The position numbers and the translations under genes were made by a program. From assembly GCA_964429265.1 (NCBI GenBank), contig CAYSBK010000114.1, positions 1 through 7,911 on the forward strand: DNA of 7,911 nucleotides, given 5' to 3'. This document shows, piece by piece, positions 1 through 6,492 of the stretch. The notes beneath the pieces were generated by a model. The model worked only from the letters and a program-made list of their open reading frames with translations, was not told the DNA's origin and searched no databases. This DNA comes from CAYSBK01 sp964429265 (GTDB lineage Bacteria > Planctomycetota > Phycisphaerae > Sedimentisphaerales > Anaerobacaceae). Positions within the stretch are counted from its first letter, which is position 1. Each line of letters starts with the position of its first letter.

Positions 1-2415
1 CTCGTCCAGGCTCCCGAATACGTCCGGATGAGCCGCCAACTGAATACCCAGCGAAGTCAAATCACGGTGGTCAACCTCCAGAACCACCGCTTTTATCCTC
101 ACCTGTCGTCCCGGTACGTCCAGCTCCATTATCATCTCACGCACACGGTCGATATACTCCGGCGGTGAAAGTACCAGAATCGACTTGCTGTGAGGCTCGG
201 GAATAAAACGTATCCTCCCTATCACGTTGCTTATCGGAAGCTCATCCTGACGCCGCCGCGCTCCCGACCACCACGGCGTGTACTCCCTCACGCTCGTTTG
301 TCCCTTGTTGCTCGTCGTGCCACCCGATTTATTGTTCTCCTCTGCCTGCATCGAGTATTCACTCAGGCCCGTCTTGCTCAGCAGTATCTTCGCCGTCGTC
401 CCGGGCTCGTTGAATATCGCGTTCAGCCGAAACGCCAGGTCCTCCGCATCTGCGTACTTCAGCGTCACCACGGAAGGCACCTCCGCCATCTCCTCCTCGT
501 CAAGCTCCCGAACGAAACTCTCTATGACCTTGTACGCCTCCGGCATCTTGCTGATTACTACCAGTCTTTTCGTACCCGGAACATCCTCGAACACCAACTG
601 CCCATACAAGGGCCCCACCATCTTCCTCAGGCTCGTACCGTAACGTGCCTCGATATACCGCTCGAAAAAGCCCACATCCTCCTCGCTGAAAAGCTTGTTT
701 AAAAGTTTCGCCATCTTTACGGGGTCCGTGTTGTGAAGCGTCAGAACCAGAGGCTTCACGTCGTTCGGGTCGATCGCAACGTCCCATTCTTCTATCTGCT
801 TCTCGATCTTCTCCATCGTGTTCGGCGTCGCTATCACCGTAACCTGCTTCATCGTTGGAAACGATATAACCTTCACCGTCTCCTCCTCCTGCAGGCCATA
901 TCGTGCCCGAAGGTACTGCATGTACGGGTCTCTCCCTGTAAACTCCCCGTACAGCGCCTCGATGTTCTTCTTGATTTGGTCGGGGTCGGCGTGCTCCAGC
1001 TCAAATGTCTCCTGGATATACTTGCCCGTAGGTATGTCTATCGTTTCTATCAGCTTCTTGATCACCTCGCGCAGGTCCTTGCGACCGTACAGAATTATCT
1101 GGCCGGCCTGCTCCAGTGGCTGAACCAGAACACTCGGCGTAATCGCCGAACCCGGCATCTCCTGCAGCATCCGGCTGATCTGGTCCGCAACCTCACGCAC
1201 GCTGGCATATTTTATCTGAATAGTCTCGTATTCCGGCGCCACCGTCTCCCTGTAATCCAGCTTCTCTATCCATTCACGAATCTTTTTCATATCCGTCGGC
1301 GACGCCATCGCAATAATACGCTTGCGCTTGGCCTCCGGAATCAGAACCACCCTCGAACCGGTCGTCCCCGCAACCACCGACACCGCCGACCCTCCTTGTT
1401 CCGCCTTCTTCTCACCACTGCGATTCACCCCCCGTGAGCGATCCTTATGCCGCGGCGGGCTCGGCACCTTGCCGTTGCTCTCCGCACCGAACAGCAACTG
1501 CAAAATCTGCACAATCTCGCCCGGGTCCCCCTCATTGACCTCGATAATATCCGTAACAGCCTGTTCCGCCTCCGGAACGTCGAATTGCGCTACCACCCGG
1601 CTTATACGAATAAGGTTTTCAACCGTGTCGATAACCAGCAGTTTCCCCGTGCTGTCATCCGCACTTACGTACCCATGCTCGTCAACCAACGGCACAATGA
1701 ACTGCGCCATTTGAGACGCGCTGTAATTCTGCAACTGGAAAAACTTCTGCACCACCTGCTGGCGATTCGCCACGCTGGCCAGCGGAACCTCCGGCGGTAT
1801 CGTCGGCACCGACAGCAGCTTCGTCTTCGCCACCGGCTTCAGGAAAATCGTATCATCCATATGTTCTGCAACGAAACCCTTGTTCCGAAGGGCGGCGAAC
1901 ATCAACGCCAGCGCCCGGCTCCGCCGAACCTTCGTCGGAGAATAAATGCTTATCTTCTGACCCATCACCTCGTCGCACGGAATAATCACCTTCCCCGTCC
2001 ACTCCGCAAGCTTCTGGATCACATTCTTCATCTCCAGGTCCTTGACGTTGATGTTCTCCAGCGGATCGTTCGGCTCGTTCGGCTCGTTGGGCTCGTTCGG
2101 CTCGTTCGGCTCGTTCGGCTCGTTGGGTGCCGCCGCTGAAACCGCCTTGCCGGTCTCTTCCTTCTCGCCGCCCTGCTCTTCATCGCCCCCGCTCGCTTGC
2201 TCGGGTTTCTCTTGTTCCGGCTCTGGTGCCCTCTCCTGTTCACCCTCGCCGGGGTTGTTTGCCTCCGCAGCACCGCTCGGCTGCCGCGCGACGTTCCTCT
2301 GCAGGCCGTCGTCCGCCACCCCCACCCGCGGCGTACAATAAGACATCCGCCATACAACGATTCCCGCCGCTGCACCAATCACCGCCAGCAAAATGATTAT
2401 CTTCACAGCTTTCAT
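1..2415 (-). CDS. gspD: Type II secretion system secretin GspD, N-terminal 805 residues (3' end beyond window)
   Basis: GspD forms the multimeric outer-membrane channel through which folded proteins leave the periplasm. The frame is open from the ATG at 2415 to the window edge with no stop. Residues 5-22 are a hydrophobic helix (signal peptide or anchor). Residues 40-118 are an acidic Glu/Pro/Gly-rich linker ending in Asn-Glu-Pro repeats. Residues 120-195 fit the N0 domain. About six N1-type (secretin_N, KH-like) domains follow, near 225-280, 285-388, 396-462, 467-545, 554-639 and 647-767; the second and sixth carry long polar inserts (311-355 and 685-728). The start of the secretin core appears at 768-792 (PGRQVRIKAVVLEV, then LTSLGIQL). 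Ordinary GspD has N0 plus three such domains in about 650-700 residues total, so this protein should exceed 1000. The gene follows the C-like gene after a 39-bp gap (2416-2454) with only a weak GGTGA ribosome site. Family assignment is secure; domain borders are by eye. Confidence 0.93.
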   Translation of the reverse strand, partial: MKAVKIIILLAVIGAAAGIVVWRMSYCTPRVGVADDGLQRNVARQPSGAAEANNPGEGEQERAPEPEQEKPEQASGGDEEQGGEKEETGKAVSAAAPNEPNEPNEPNEPNEPNEPNDPLENINVKDLEMKNVIQKLAEWTGKVIIPCDEVMGQKISIYSPTKVRRSRALALMFAALRNKGFVAEHMDDTIFLKPVAKTKLLSVPTIPPEVPLASVANRQQVVQKFFQLQNYSASQMAQFIVPLVDEHGYVSADDSTGKLLVIDTVENLIRISRVVAQFDVPEAEQAVTDIIEVNEGDPGEIVQILQLLFGAESNGKVPSPPRHKDRSRGVNRSGEKKAEQGGSAVSVVAGTTGSRVVLIPEAKRKRIIAMASPTDMKKIREWIEKLDYRETVAPEYETIQIKYASVREVADQISRMLQEMPGSAITPSVLVQPLEQAGQIILYGRKDLREVIKKLIETIDIPTGKYIQETFELEHADPDQIKKNIEALYGEFTGRDPYMQYLRARYGLQEEETVKVISFPTMKQVTVIATPNTMEKIEKQIEEWDVAIDPNDVKPLVLTLHNTDPVKMAKLLNKLFSEEDVGFFERYIEARYGTSLRKMVGPLYGQLVFEDVPGTKRLVVISKMPEAYKVIESFVRELDEEEMAEVPSVVTLKYADAEDLAFRLNAIFNEPGTTAKILLSKTGLSEYSMQAEENNKSGGTTSNKGQTSVREYTPWWSGARRRQDELPISNVIGRIRFIPEPHSKSILVLSPPEYIDRVREMIMELDVPGRQVRIKAVVLEVDHRDLTSLGIQLAAHPDVFGSLDE
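2062..2124 (-). repeat. Seven tandem 9-bp units encoding Asn-Glu-Pro repeats in gspD
   Basis: On the coding strand the unit is AACGAGCCG, repeated six times with one CCG-to-CCC change in the fourth unit, followed by a seventh degenerate copy AACGATCCG. It encodes six Asn-Glu-Pro tripeptides plus Asn-Asp-Pro at residues 98-118 of GspD, immediately before the N0 domain. The near-perfect DNA identity means the array could expand or contract in steps of 9 bp while staying in frame. It probably acts as an extended acidic spacer between the membrane helix and the periplasmic rings. Confidence 0.95.
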
Positions 2416-2454
2416 TTGTCACCGTCCCGTTATAAGTCAAAACTCAACGTTTGG

Positions 2455-3147
2455 TTACCTTGCACGTCTTGGACGCCCTCGTCGCTTAGCTTTTCCAGCC
2501 TTTATCCTGCTCGGTCGACGCATCTGGTCGCGCTTTGCCAGCCATGCCGCCCTTGCCCACGTCCTTTCCGCTCTGGCCAGCTTCTTGGCCTTGCGAGCCT
2601 TCAAATCATTCTCTCTGCCTCCTCTGGCACCGCCGGAAGCCGATACCACCACTTGCACGCCGCCGCCGGATTTCGATGAGCCGCCCCTTTTCTTCACCTC
2701 TTTTTCCTGCGAACCACCACTGTCAAAAGGCGACAACGTATATTCCTTCTCCTGCCACCTGTACCGTACAAAAGTAGGCTCGATCGCCAGTATCTCCGCA
2801 TCGCCGACCTTGTCCCCCACCCTGCAGAACTTGCCGTTCACGAATGCTCCGTCCCCGAAAATATCAACGTCTTTTATCGGGTTCTCCGGCTTTGCAGGCG
2901 GAGCCGCAAAAGGATTTTCCTTCTTGAGCCGCTCGACCCTCTGCTTTTCTTCCTCCAGAAACTTCTTCGCCAGGTTGGCGTCGTTGTCGCCGCCGCTTAT
3001 CGCCGCCGCAACGATCTTTTCCGCCCGTGCCGACGTTGCAAAGAAATCCGCCGCCTCCATCACCATCACAAGAACCATCACCCCCGACACGCCCAACAGC
3101 GCCATCGACAACCATTCCTGCTTTATCTTCATCTCGCCGATCTTCAT
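2455..3147 (-). CDS. GspC/XpsN-like inner-membrane connector with Lys/Arg-rich C-terminal tail
   Basis: This is a 230-residue bitopic protein in the position XpsN occupies between gspM and gspD; it probably links the inner-membrane platform to the secretin. Residues 12-30 form one membrane helix after a short basic N-terminus (type II, N-in). Residues 55-77 are charged and helical, possibly coiled coil. Residues 92-142 resemble the homology-region/GspB-type beta domain: a 'GDGAFVNGKFCRVGDKVGDA' stretch, then a strand and a 'KEYTLSP' strand. No PDZ domain is present. Residues 143-170 are Gly/Ser/Lys-rich, and 178-230 contain 23 Lys/Arg in 53 residues. The ATG at 3147 overlaps the gspM stop (ATGA) and has a good ribosome site six bases upstream; Met6 (3132) is a less likely start. 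Membrane topology and context are clear, but sequence resemblance to GspC is weak, so GspC-, GspN- or GspB-type naming is open. Confidence 0.72.
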   Translation of the reverse strand: MKIGEMKIKQEWLSMALLGVSGVMVLVMVMEAADFFATSARAEKIVAAAISGGDNDANLAKKFLEEEKQRVERLKKENPFAAPPAKPENPIKDVDIFGDGAFVNGKFCRVGDKVGDAEILAIEPTFVRYRWQEKEYTLSPFDSGGSQEKEVKKRGGSSKSGGGVQVVVSASGGARGGRENDLKARKAKKLARAERTWARAAWLAKRDQMRRPSRIKAGKAKRRGRPRRAR

Positions 3148-3680
3148 CTGCCGCCACCTCGCTTCGCAAACGTCGACAGCACCGCCTCAAACCCGAACTC
3201 GTTCCGCTTCTTGGGGTCGCATTTCATCCGGAACTGCTCAACCGATACCAGGTACGGGTTCTCCCGAAGCCTCACCAGAAAATCCAGTATCTGCCCCAGT
3301 TGACACTTCTTGCTCCGGCAGCTCAGCCGGATAACTTTGTAGCGACCACCTTCACCCGAACCCACCGTCCCCAGAAACTTCAACGGCTCAGCTTCTATCC
3401 CACACTTCTTGAGTTGCTCGTTCACCTTGTCCCTGAACAGAAACTTCTGCTCTTGCTCAGCCTGTGGAATCTCAAACGCCGGAACAATCCGCATTAACCC
3501 CTCCCGCCGCGCCTGGCTCAGCCTCGCCGCAGCCAGCTTCGCCTCGCTCGCCCGTAGCTTCTTGCTGGCCGCCGCCCACTTCTCAGCCCAGCCGCTCAGC
3601 ACCACGGCCGCCGCCATAACTGCGATGCAAACCGCTCCAACCTTGATCGCACGAATGTCTCTCTCGCCAAGCTTGACCAT
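3144..3680 (-). CDS. gspM: Type II secretion system platform protein GspM (PilO-like)
   Basis: GspM pairs with GspL in the inner-membrane platform that couples the cytoplasmic ATPase GspE to pseudopilus growth. From the ATG at 3680 the protein has 178 residues, close to the usual 160-200. The N-terminus MVKLGERDIRAIKVG resembles the short cytoplasmic start of GspM proteins. A membrane helix spans residues 13-31, followed by an Ala/Lys/Arg-rich helix (32-62) and a ferredoxin-like periplasmic domain (about 70-175), as in PilO. Four cysteines (93, 121, 126, 154) lie on the periplasmic side. A TTG at 3698, directly after the gspL stop TGA, would add six residues; I prefer the ATG because GAAGGTG lies nine bases ahead of it. 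The stop overlaps the next start. The assignment rests on topology plus position between gspL and gspD, since GspM sequences diverge strongly. Confidence 0.85.
   Translation of the reverse strand: MVKLGERDIRAIKVGAVCIAVMAAAVVLSGWAEKWAAASKKLRASEAKLAAARLSQARREGLMRIVPAFEIPQAEQEQKFLFRDKVNEQLKKCGIEAEPLKFLGTVGSGEGGRYKVIRLSCRSKKCQLGQILDFLVRLRENPYLVSVEQFRMKCDPKKRNEFGFEAVLSTFAKRGGGR
3154..3160 (-). promoter_or_regulatory. Ribosome binding site of the GspC/XpsN-like gene
   Basis: The coding strand reads GAGGTGG, six bases before the ATG at 3147 and inside the end of gspM. It supports the first Met rather than Met6 as the start, and the ATGA overlap suggests re-initiation by ribosomes finishing gspM. 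Confidence 0.6.
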
Positions 3681-3689
3681 CGTCTGCTG

Positions 3690-3696
3690 CACCTTC
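3690..3696 (-). promoter_or_regulatory. Ribosome binding site deciding the gspM start
   Basis: The coding strand reads GAAGGTG, ending nine bases before the ATG at 3680. It favours that ATG over the TTG at 3698, which abuts the gspL stop and lacks a comparable site, although TTG starts are used elsewhere in this operon (gspI). Confidence 0.45.
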
Positions 3697-3698
3697 AA

Positions 3699-5156
3699 TC
3701 ACGACCCGCCCACACGACGGGTAAAATGCTTGTAGTGAAAAGTAATATCGAATCTTATGCCCTTTTCTTCCGATTTGCTCACCGGCATCTCCACGTTGCT
3801 GATATCCTGAAGCTTCTCCAGTGACTTCTGAAACTTGTACGCCTGCTCGGCCTCCTTGGCCTGGCCGCTTATCCGGACCGGCCGGCCCCGTGCATATTCA
3901 AACCTGTCCAGCATCACACCCTCGTGCTCGGCCTGGTTGACCAACTCCAGAAGACCAGGCAGGTCCACCCGTTGTCGTGCAACCGTCTTCAGCAGCTCCA
4001 CCCGCTGGATTGCCTCCTGCAGCCCGGGGTTCGCTTCCACCAGGCCCGCCAGCCTGCTGCTCTTGGCGGACAACGCAACGTAAGACACCACGACCGCCAG
4101 CACCGCCGTCGCCACCGCTGTCGCCCCCGTAATCTTCAACGAGTGGTACCAACGCTTCTTAAGCCGCAACCCCGGCCGCTGGTACACCCGCTCAAACAGA
4201 CCAAGCTCCTCAACGTCACCCTCCAGCGCTATCAGCCCCAGCCCGATCGGAATATGGTATTCATAAACGTCACCGGCGCTGATTGCGCCTCCGTTGCTCA
4301 GTTTCGTCATATCCGGCACTGCAGCCGTCGCATTCAACCCCTCCAACTTCAGCCGCTGCACAACCGACTCCGACACTCCCTCGCCGTCGCTCAGCACGAA
4401 AATCGGCGCCCCCCTTGCATCACGGTAGCCGAACAACTCCAGCACGCTGTTCACGTCCTGGCAAAATCTGTCCAGAACCTCGATTTTCTCTTCGTCGTTC
4501 TCCGCCGACTCCCAGTCGTACGTTCCCACGTCCAGGCTTACCGCATTCGCCAGCGCGCCGCCCTGAACGAGACACAACTGCGTCTGAAGCGACCCGACAC
4601 TCACCACCACCGCCGGCTCATCACCACCCGAAAACAGGCTCCGCCACACCTTGGCTACGGCCTCGTTATTGAGCAATATCCGCGACGGCTTCAGCACTCC
4701 CACGTCACGCGCGAAACCCTCCAGTTGCCGGCGTTTCGCACCCGCCACCGTCACCATCACGCGACCGTCATGTACCCCCCTGCCGCGCCACGCCACCTCC
4801 ATCTGGTCGGCCGAAAGCGGAAGCCGCGATTCCGCCTGCAGCCTCACTATCGCATCGAGTTCGCGACGCTTCACCGCCGGCACCTCCATCTGGTAAAACA
4901 CCACCGCCGCCGTGTCGAAGCCCGCCACGATCTCCTCGCTCGCTTCGCCCGAAGCACCGCCCGCCTCTAACCCACACGACCTGGCGAACTGCATCATCCC
5001 GCCATCGTCCGCCTGCTGGCTTCTGGCCCATGCCAGCTCGATGCGGTCCCCTTGCCGTACCAGCTTCACCGCGCGCAGCGTCTTCTCTTGCTGCGCTATC
5101 GCAATCACGCTCGTCGGCCTTTCCTGGCCGGGCACACTGTTGCCGGTCTCTTCCAT
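3699..5156 (-). CDS. gspL: Type II secretion system platform protein GspL (PilM-like plus PilN-like fusion)
   Basis: GspL bridges the cytoplasmic ATPase GspE and the periplasmic platform. From the ATG at 5156 it has 485 residues. Residues 1 to about 310 form the cytoplasmic actin-like (PilM-type) domain: an early strand TSVIAIAQQ, 'QMEVPAVKRRELDAIVRLQAE', a 'VMVTVAGAKRRQL' strand-helix, and 'PAVVVSVGSLQTQLCLV', where the second actin-fold half begins. One membrane helix lies near residues 341-362, then a short coiled stretch (367-400) and a PilN-like ferredoxin domain (about 405-475) with the strands GVMLDRFEYA, RPVRISGQA and IRFDITFHY. The open frame extends to 5252, but that start would overlap gspK by 92 bp and adds an unpromising Arg/Trp-rich extension. 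The ATG at 5156 is four bases after the gspK stop and has GGAGG upstream. Length is slightly above the typical 380-450. Confidence 0.9.
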   Translation of the reverse strand: MEETGNSVPGQERPTSVIAIAQQEKTLRAVKLVRQGDRIELAWARSQQADDGGMMQFARSCGLEAGGASGEASEEIVAGFDTAAVVFYQMEVPAVKRRELDAIVRLQAESRLPLSADQMEVAWRGRGVHDGRVMVTVAGAKRRQLEGFARDVGVLKPSRILLNNEAVAKVWRSLFSGGDEPAVVVSVGSLQTQLCLVQGGALANAVSLDVGTYDWESAENDEEKIEVLDRFCQDVNSVLELFGYRDARGAPIFVLSDGEGVSESVVQRLKLEGLNATAAVPDMTKLSNGGAISAGDVYEYHIPIGLGLIALEGDVEELGLFERVYQRPGLRLKKRWYHSLKITGATAVATAVLAVVVSYVALSAKSSRLAGLVEANPGLQEAIQRVELLKTVARQRVDLPGLLELVNQAEHEGVMLDRFEYARGRPVRISGQAKEAEQAYKFQKSLEKLQDISNVEMPVSKSEEKGIRFDITFHYKHFTRRVGGS

Positions 5157-5160
5157 CGCC

Positions 5161-6492
5161 TTACCCGCCCTCCGCCACCGCACGAACCGGCACGTACGCC
5201 GGCCCTCCCACGTACCAGTACAGAACCTTGCAGGGCCTGCTGCTTCTATCAACTACCGCCTCGCTCTCCAGCTTTATCCGCGGCCCACGCTCCTGGCTGC
5301 TTTCAGCAAAACAACGCACCGTGAACACGTCCGAACGCGTCGTCAAGTAAGGCACAATCTTCTTGAACGTCGCCACCGAAATCGACCCCGCGTCCAGCAA
5401 TTCCCCAACGCTGCTCATACCGTCAAGCAGCGTCTGCCGATAAGAAATTATCGATTGCGCCGTCTGCTCGGCCGATTCATCCCCCCCCAGCAATGCCGCC
5501 AGCACCTCCTTCGACGCGGTGTTAACGTTCACCCTGCCCGGTATCTTTTTCTTATCATTTACCGTTATTTTGTCGGCAATCCGCTTGAACGTCGCCACGT
5601 CAAGCGGCACCGCCCGGTCCGAATTCCTCTTCATATCACGCGGCGGCGCCTTGCCGCTGTTATCTGTAAGCAAATCAGCGATGCTCTTGTAACCGTTCTT
5701 GCGGTTTTCAACTATCCACTTTGCATACGGCTTCGGCAGGTCCAGCGAGCGCTGAAGCTCCGCCTGGCTGGCCTTGTTTATGTTCACGCGATCCTGTCCC
5801 TCCGAGTCCACCTCCCTGTCGTAAGAGTAACACGTCAGGTACGCAATCCAGCCCCTGTCCAGCTCCCCGTCCTGGTCGTCGTGGGGCGAACTGGCGTCCC
5901 CGTCGTTCTCGTTGTAGTCCAGCTTGCCGTTCAGGTTCGTATCCTCACCGTAAAGCAGTTCTTCCGTCACCCCTTTCACCGCAAGCAACTCGCGTATCGT
6001 TCTGAACGGCCGGTTCCCAATCACATAGCCGTAAGGCAGGTTCTGGTAGTAAGCCTGCTCCGCGCCGCTGGCTCCGGGATTGTCATCCTTGTCACGCCAA
6101 TCGATTATCGCCTCCGCAACCTCCTCCGTCATACCCTCAAGCCCCAGCAACTGCTCCTTGCTGGCGGTGTTTACGTTTAGCTTGCCCGCCTCGTCCTCCA
6201 CTCGAACCGTGAACCGGCAACCCTGCAGCAACACGTCGTTGAAATCCGCTTCGTTCTCGCTCCACAAGTCCCCAAGGCTGTCGCTGGCACGCGTATCCTC
6301 GTTCAGCACCGCAATCGCCCGCTCTAAACCCGCCCGGCACGCCCACCTGCAACGCAACTGCCCCTCGGTCGTCGTGTAAAGTCGGCTGTCCAGCCGGCAA
6401 TTACGCGCAACGCTCGCAGCAATCACCGTCAGCACCACCGCCACCCACAGTACCGCTATCAACGCCAATGCCCTGTTGTTGCGCCGCCTCAT
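5161..6492 (-). CDS. gspK: Type II secretion system minor pseudopilin GspK
   Basis: GspK is the large minor pseudopilin that, with GspI and GspJ, caps the pseudopilus tip. The protein has 443 residues, longer than the common 300-350. An Arg-rich leader (residues 2-7) precedes the hydrophobic helix ALALIAVLWVAVVLTVIAA (8-26), which carries the typical GspK 'VLW' and lacks Glu at +5. Ala8 sits where the -1 glycine of the prepilin peptidase site is expected. Three VN(V/I)N(T/K)AS motifs (residues 106-111, 236-242 and 321-327) each open a helix-hairpin-helix/SAM-like segment. Residues 184-195 form a canonical EF-hand loop, and a second Asp-rich stretch follows at 204-212. The C-terminal part (about 385-435) is the beta-rich pilin domain. 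The ATG overlaps the gspJ stop (ATGA) and follows a GGGGGAAGG ribosome site. Seven cysteines lie outside the membrane helix. Confidence 0.94.
   Translation of the reverse strand: MRRRNNRALALIAVLWVAVVLTVIAASVARNCRLDSRLYTTTEGQLRCRWACRAGLERAIAVLNEDTRASDSLGDLWSENEADFNDVLLQGCRFTVRVEDEAGKLNVNTASKEQLLGLEGMTEEVAEAIIDWRDKDDNPGASGAEQAYYQNLPYGYVIGNRPFRTIRELLAVKGVTEELLYGEDTNLNGKLDYNENDGDASSPHDDQDGELDRGWIAYLTCYSYDREVDSEGQDRVNINKASQAELQRSLDLPKPYAKWIVENRKNGYKSIADLLTDNSGKAPPRDMKRNSDRAVPLDVATFKRIADKITVNDKKKIPGRVNVNTASKEVLAALLGGDESAEQTAQSIISYRQTLLDGMSSVGELLDAGSISVATFKKIVPYLTTRSDVFTVRCFAESSQERGPRIKLESEAVVDRSSRPCKVLYWYVGGPAYVPVRAVAEGG
5169..5173 (-). promoter_or_regulatory. Ribosome binding site of gspL
   Basis: The coding strand reads GGAGG inside the last codons of gspK, 12 bases before the ATG at 5156. 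The spacing is slightly long, and a second AAGG lies closer, just upstream of the start. It supports 5156 rather than 5252 as the gspL start. Confidence 0.45.

Noticed and set aside
2028..2378. Arg/Thr/Ser-repeat open frame on the minus strand within gspD
   Set aside because: It is the out-of-frame reading of the Asn-Glu-Pro repeat; the gspD frame runs through with recognisable domains.
2341..2415. Lipoprotein signal at Cys27 of GspD
   Set aside because: The residues before Cys27 (Arg-Met-Ser-Tyr) do not fit a lipobox, and the hydrophobic stretch ends too early.
2416..2454. Possible internal promoter (TATAAC) in the AT-richer gap before gspD
   Set aside because: No matching -35 box at suitable spacing, and a single hexamer in 39 bp is weak evidence.
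2455..2700. Frameshift creating the basic tail of the C-like protein
   Set aside because: No other frame gives a recognisable continuation, and the tail ends in a clean stop before gspD; not excluded, but no positive sign.
5157..5252. Upstream extension of gspL to the ATG at 5252
   Set aside because: It would overlap gspK by 92 bp and adds an Arg/Trp-rich segment unlike GspL; the ATG at 5156 is better placed after the gspK stop.
4912..6180. 422-residue open frame on the plus strand opposite gspK and gspL (also 348 residues at 3924-4970 and 313 residues at 2393-3334)
   Set aside because: The predicted proteins are His/Arg/Leu- or Ser/Pro-rich low-complexity shadows caused by the G-ending codon bias of the minus-strand genes; they show no family motifs and the opposite strand is fully explained by Gsp genes.
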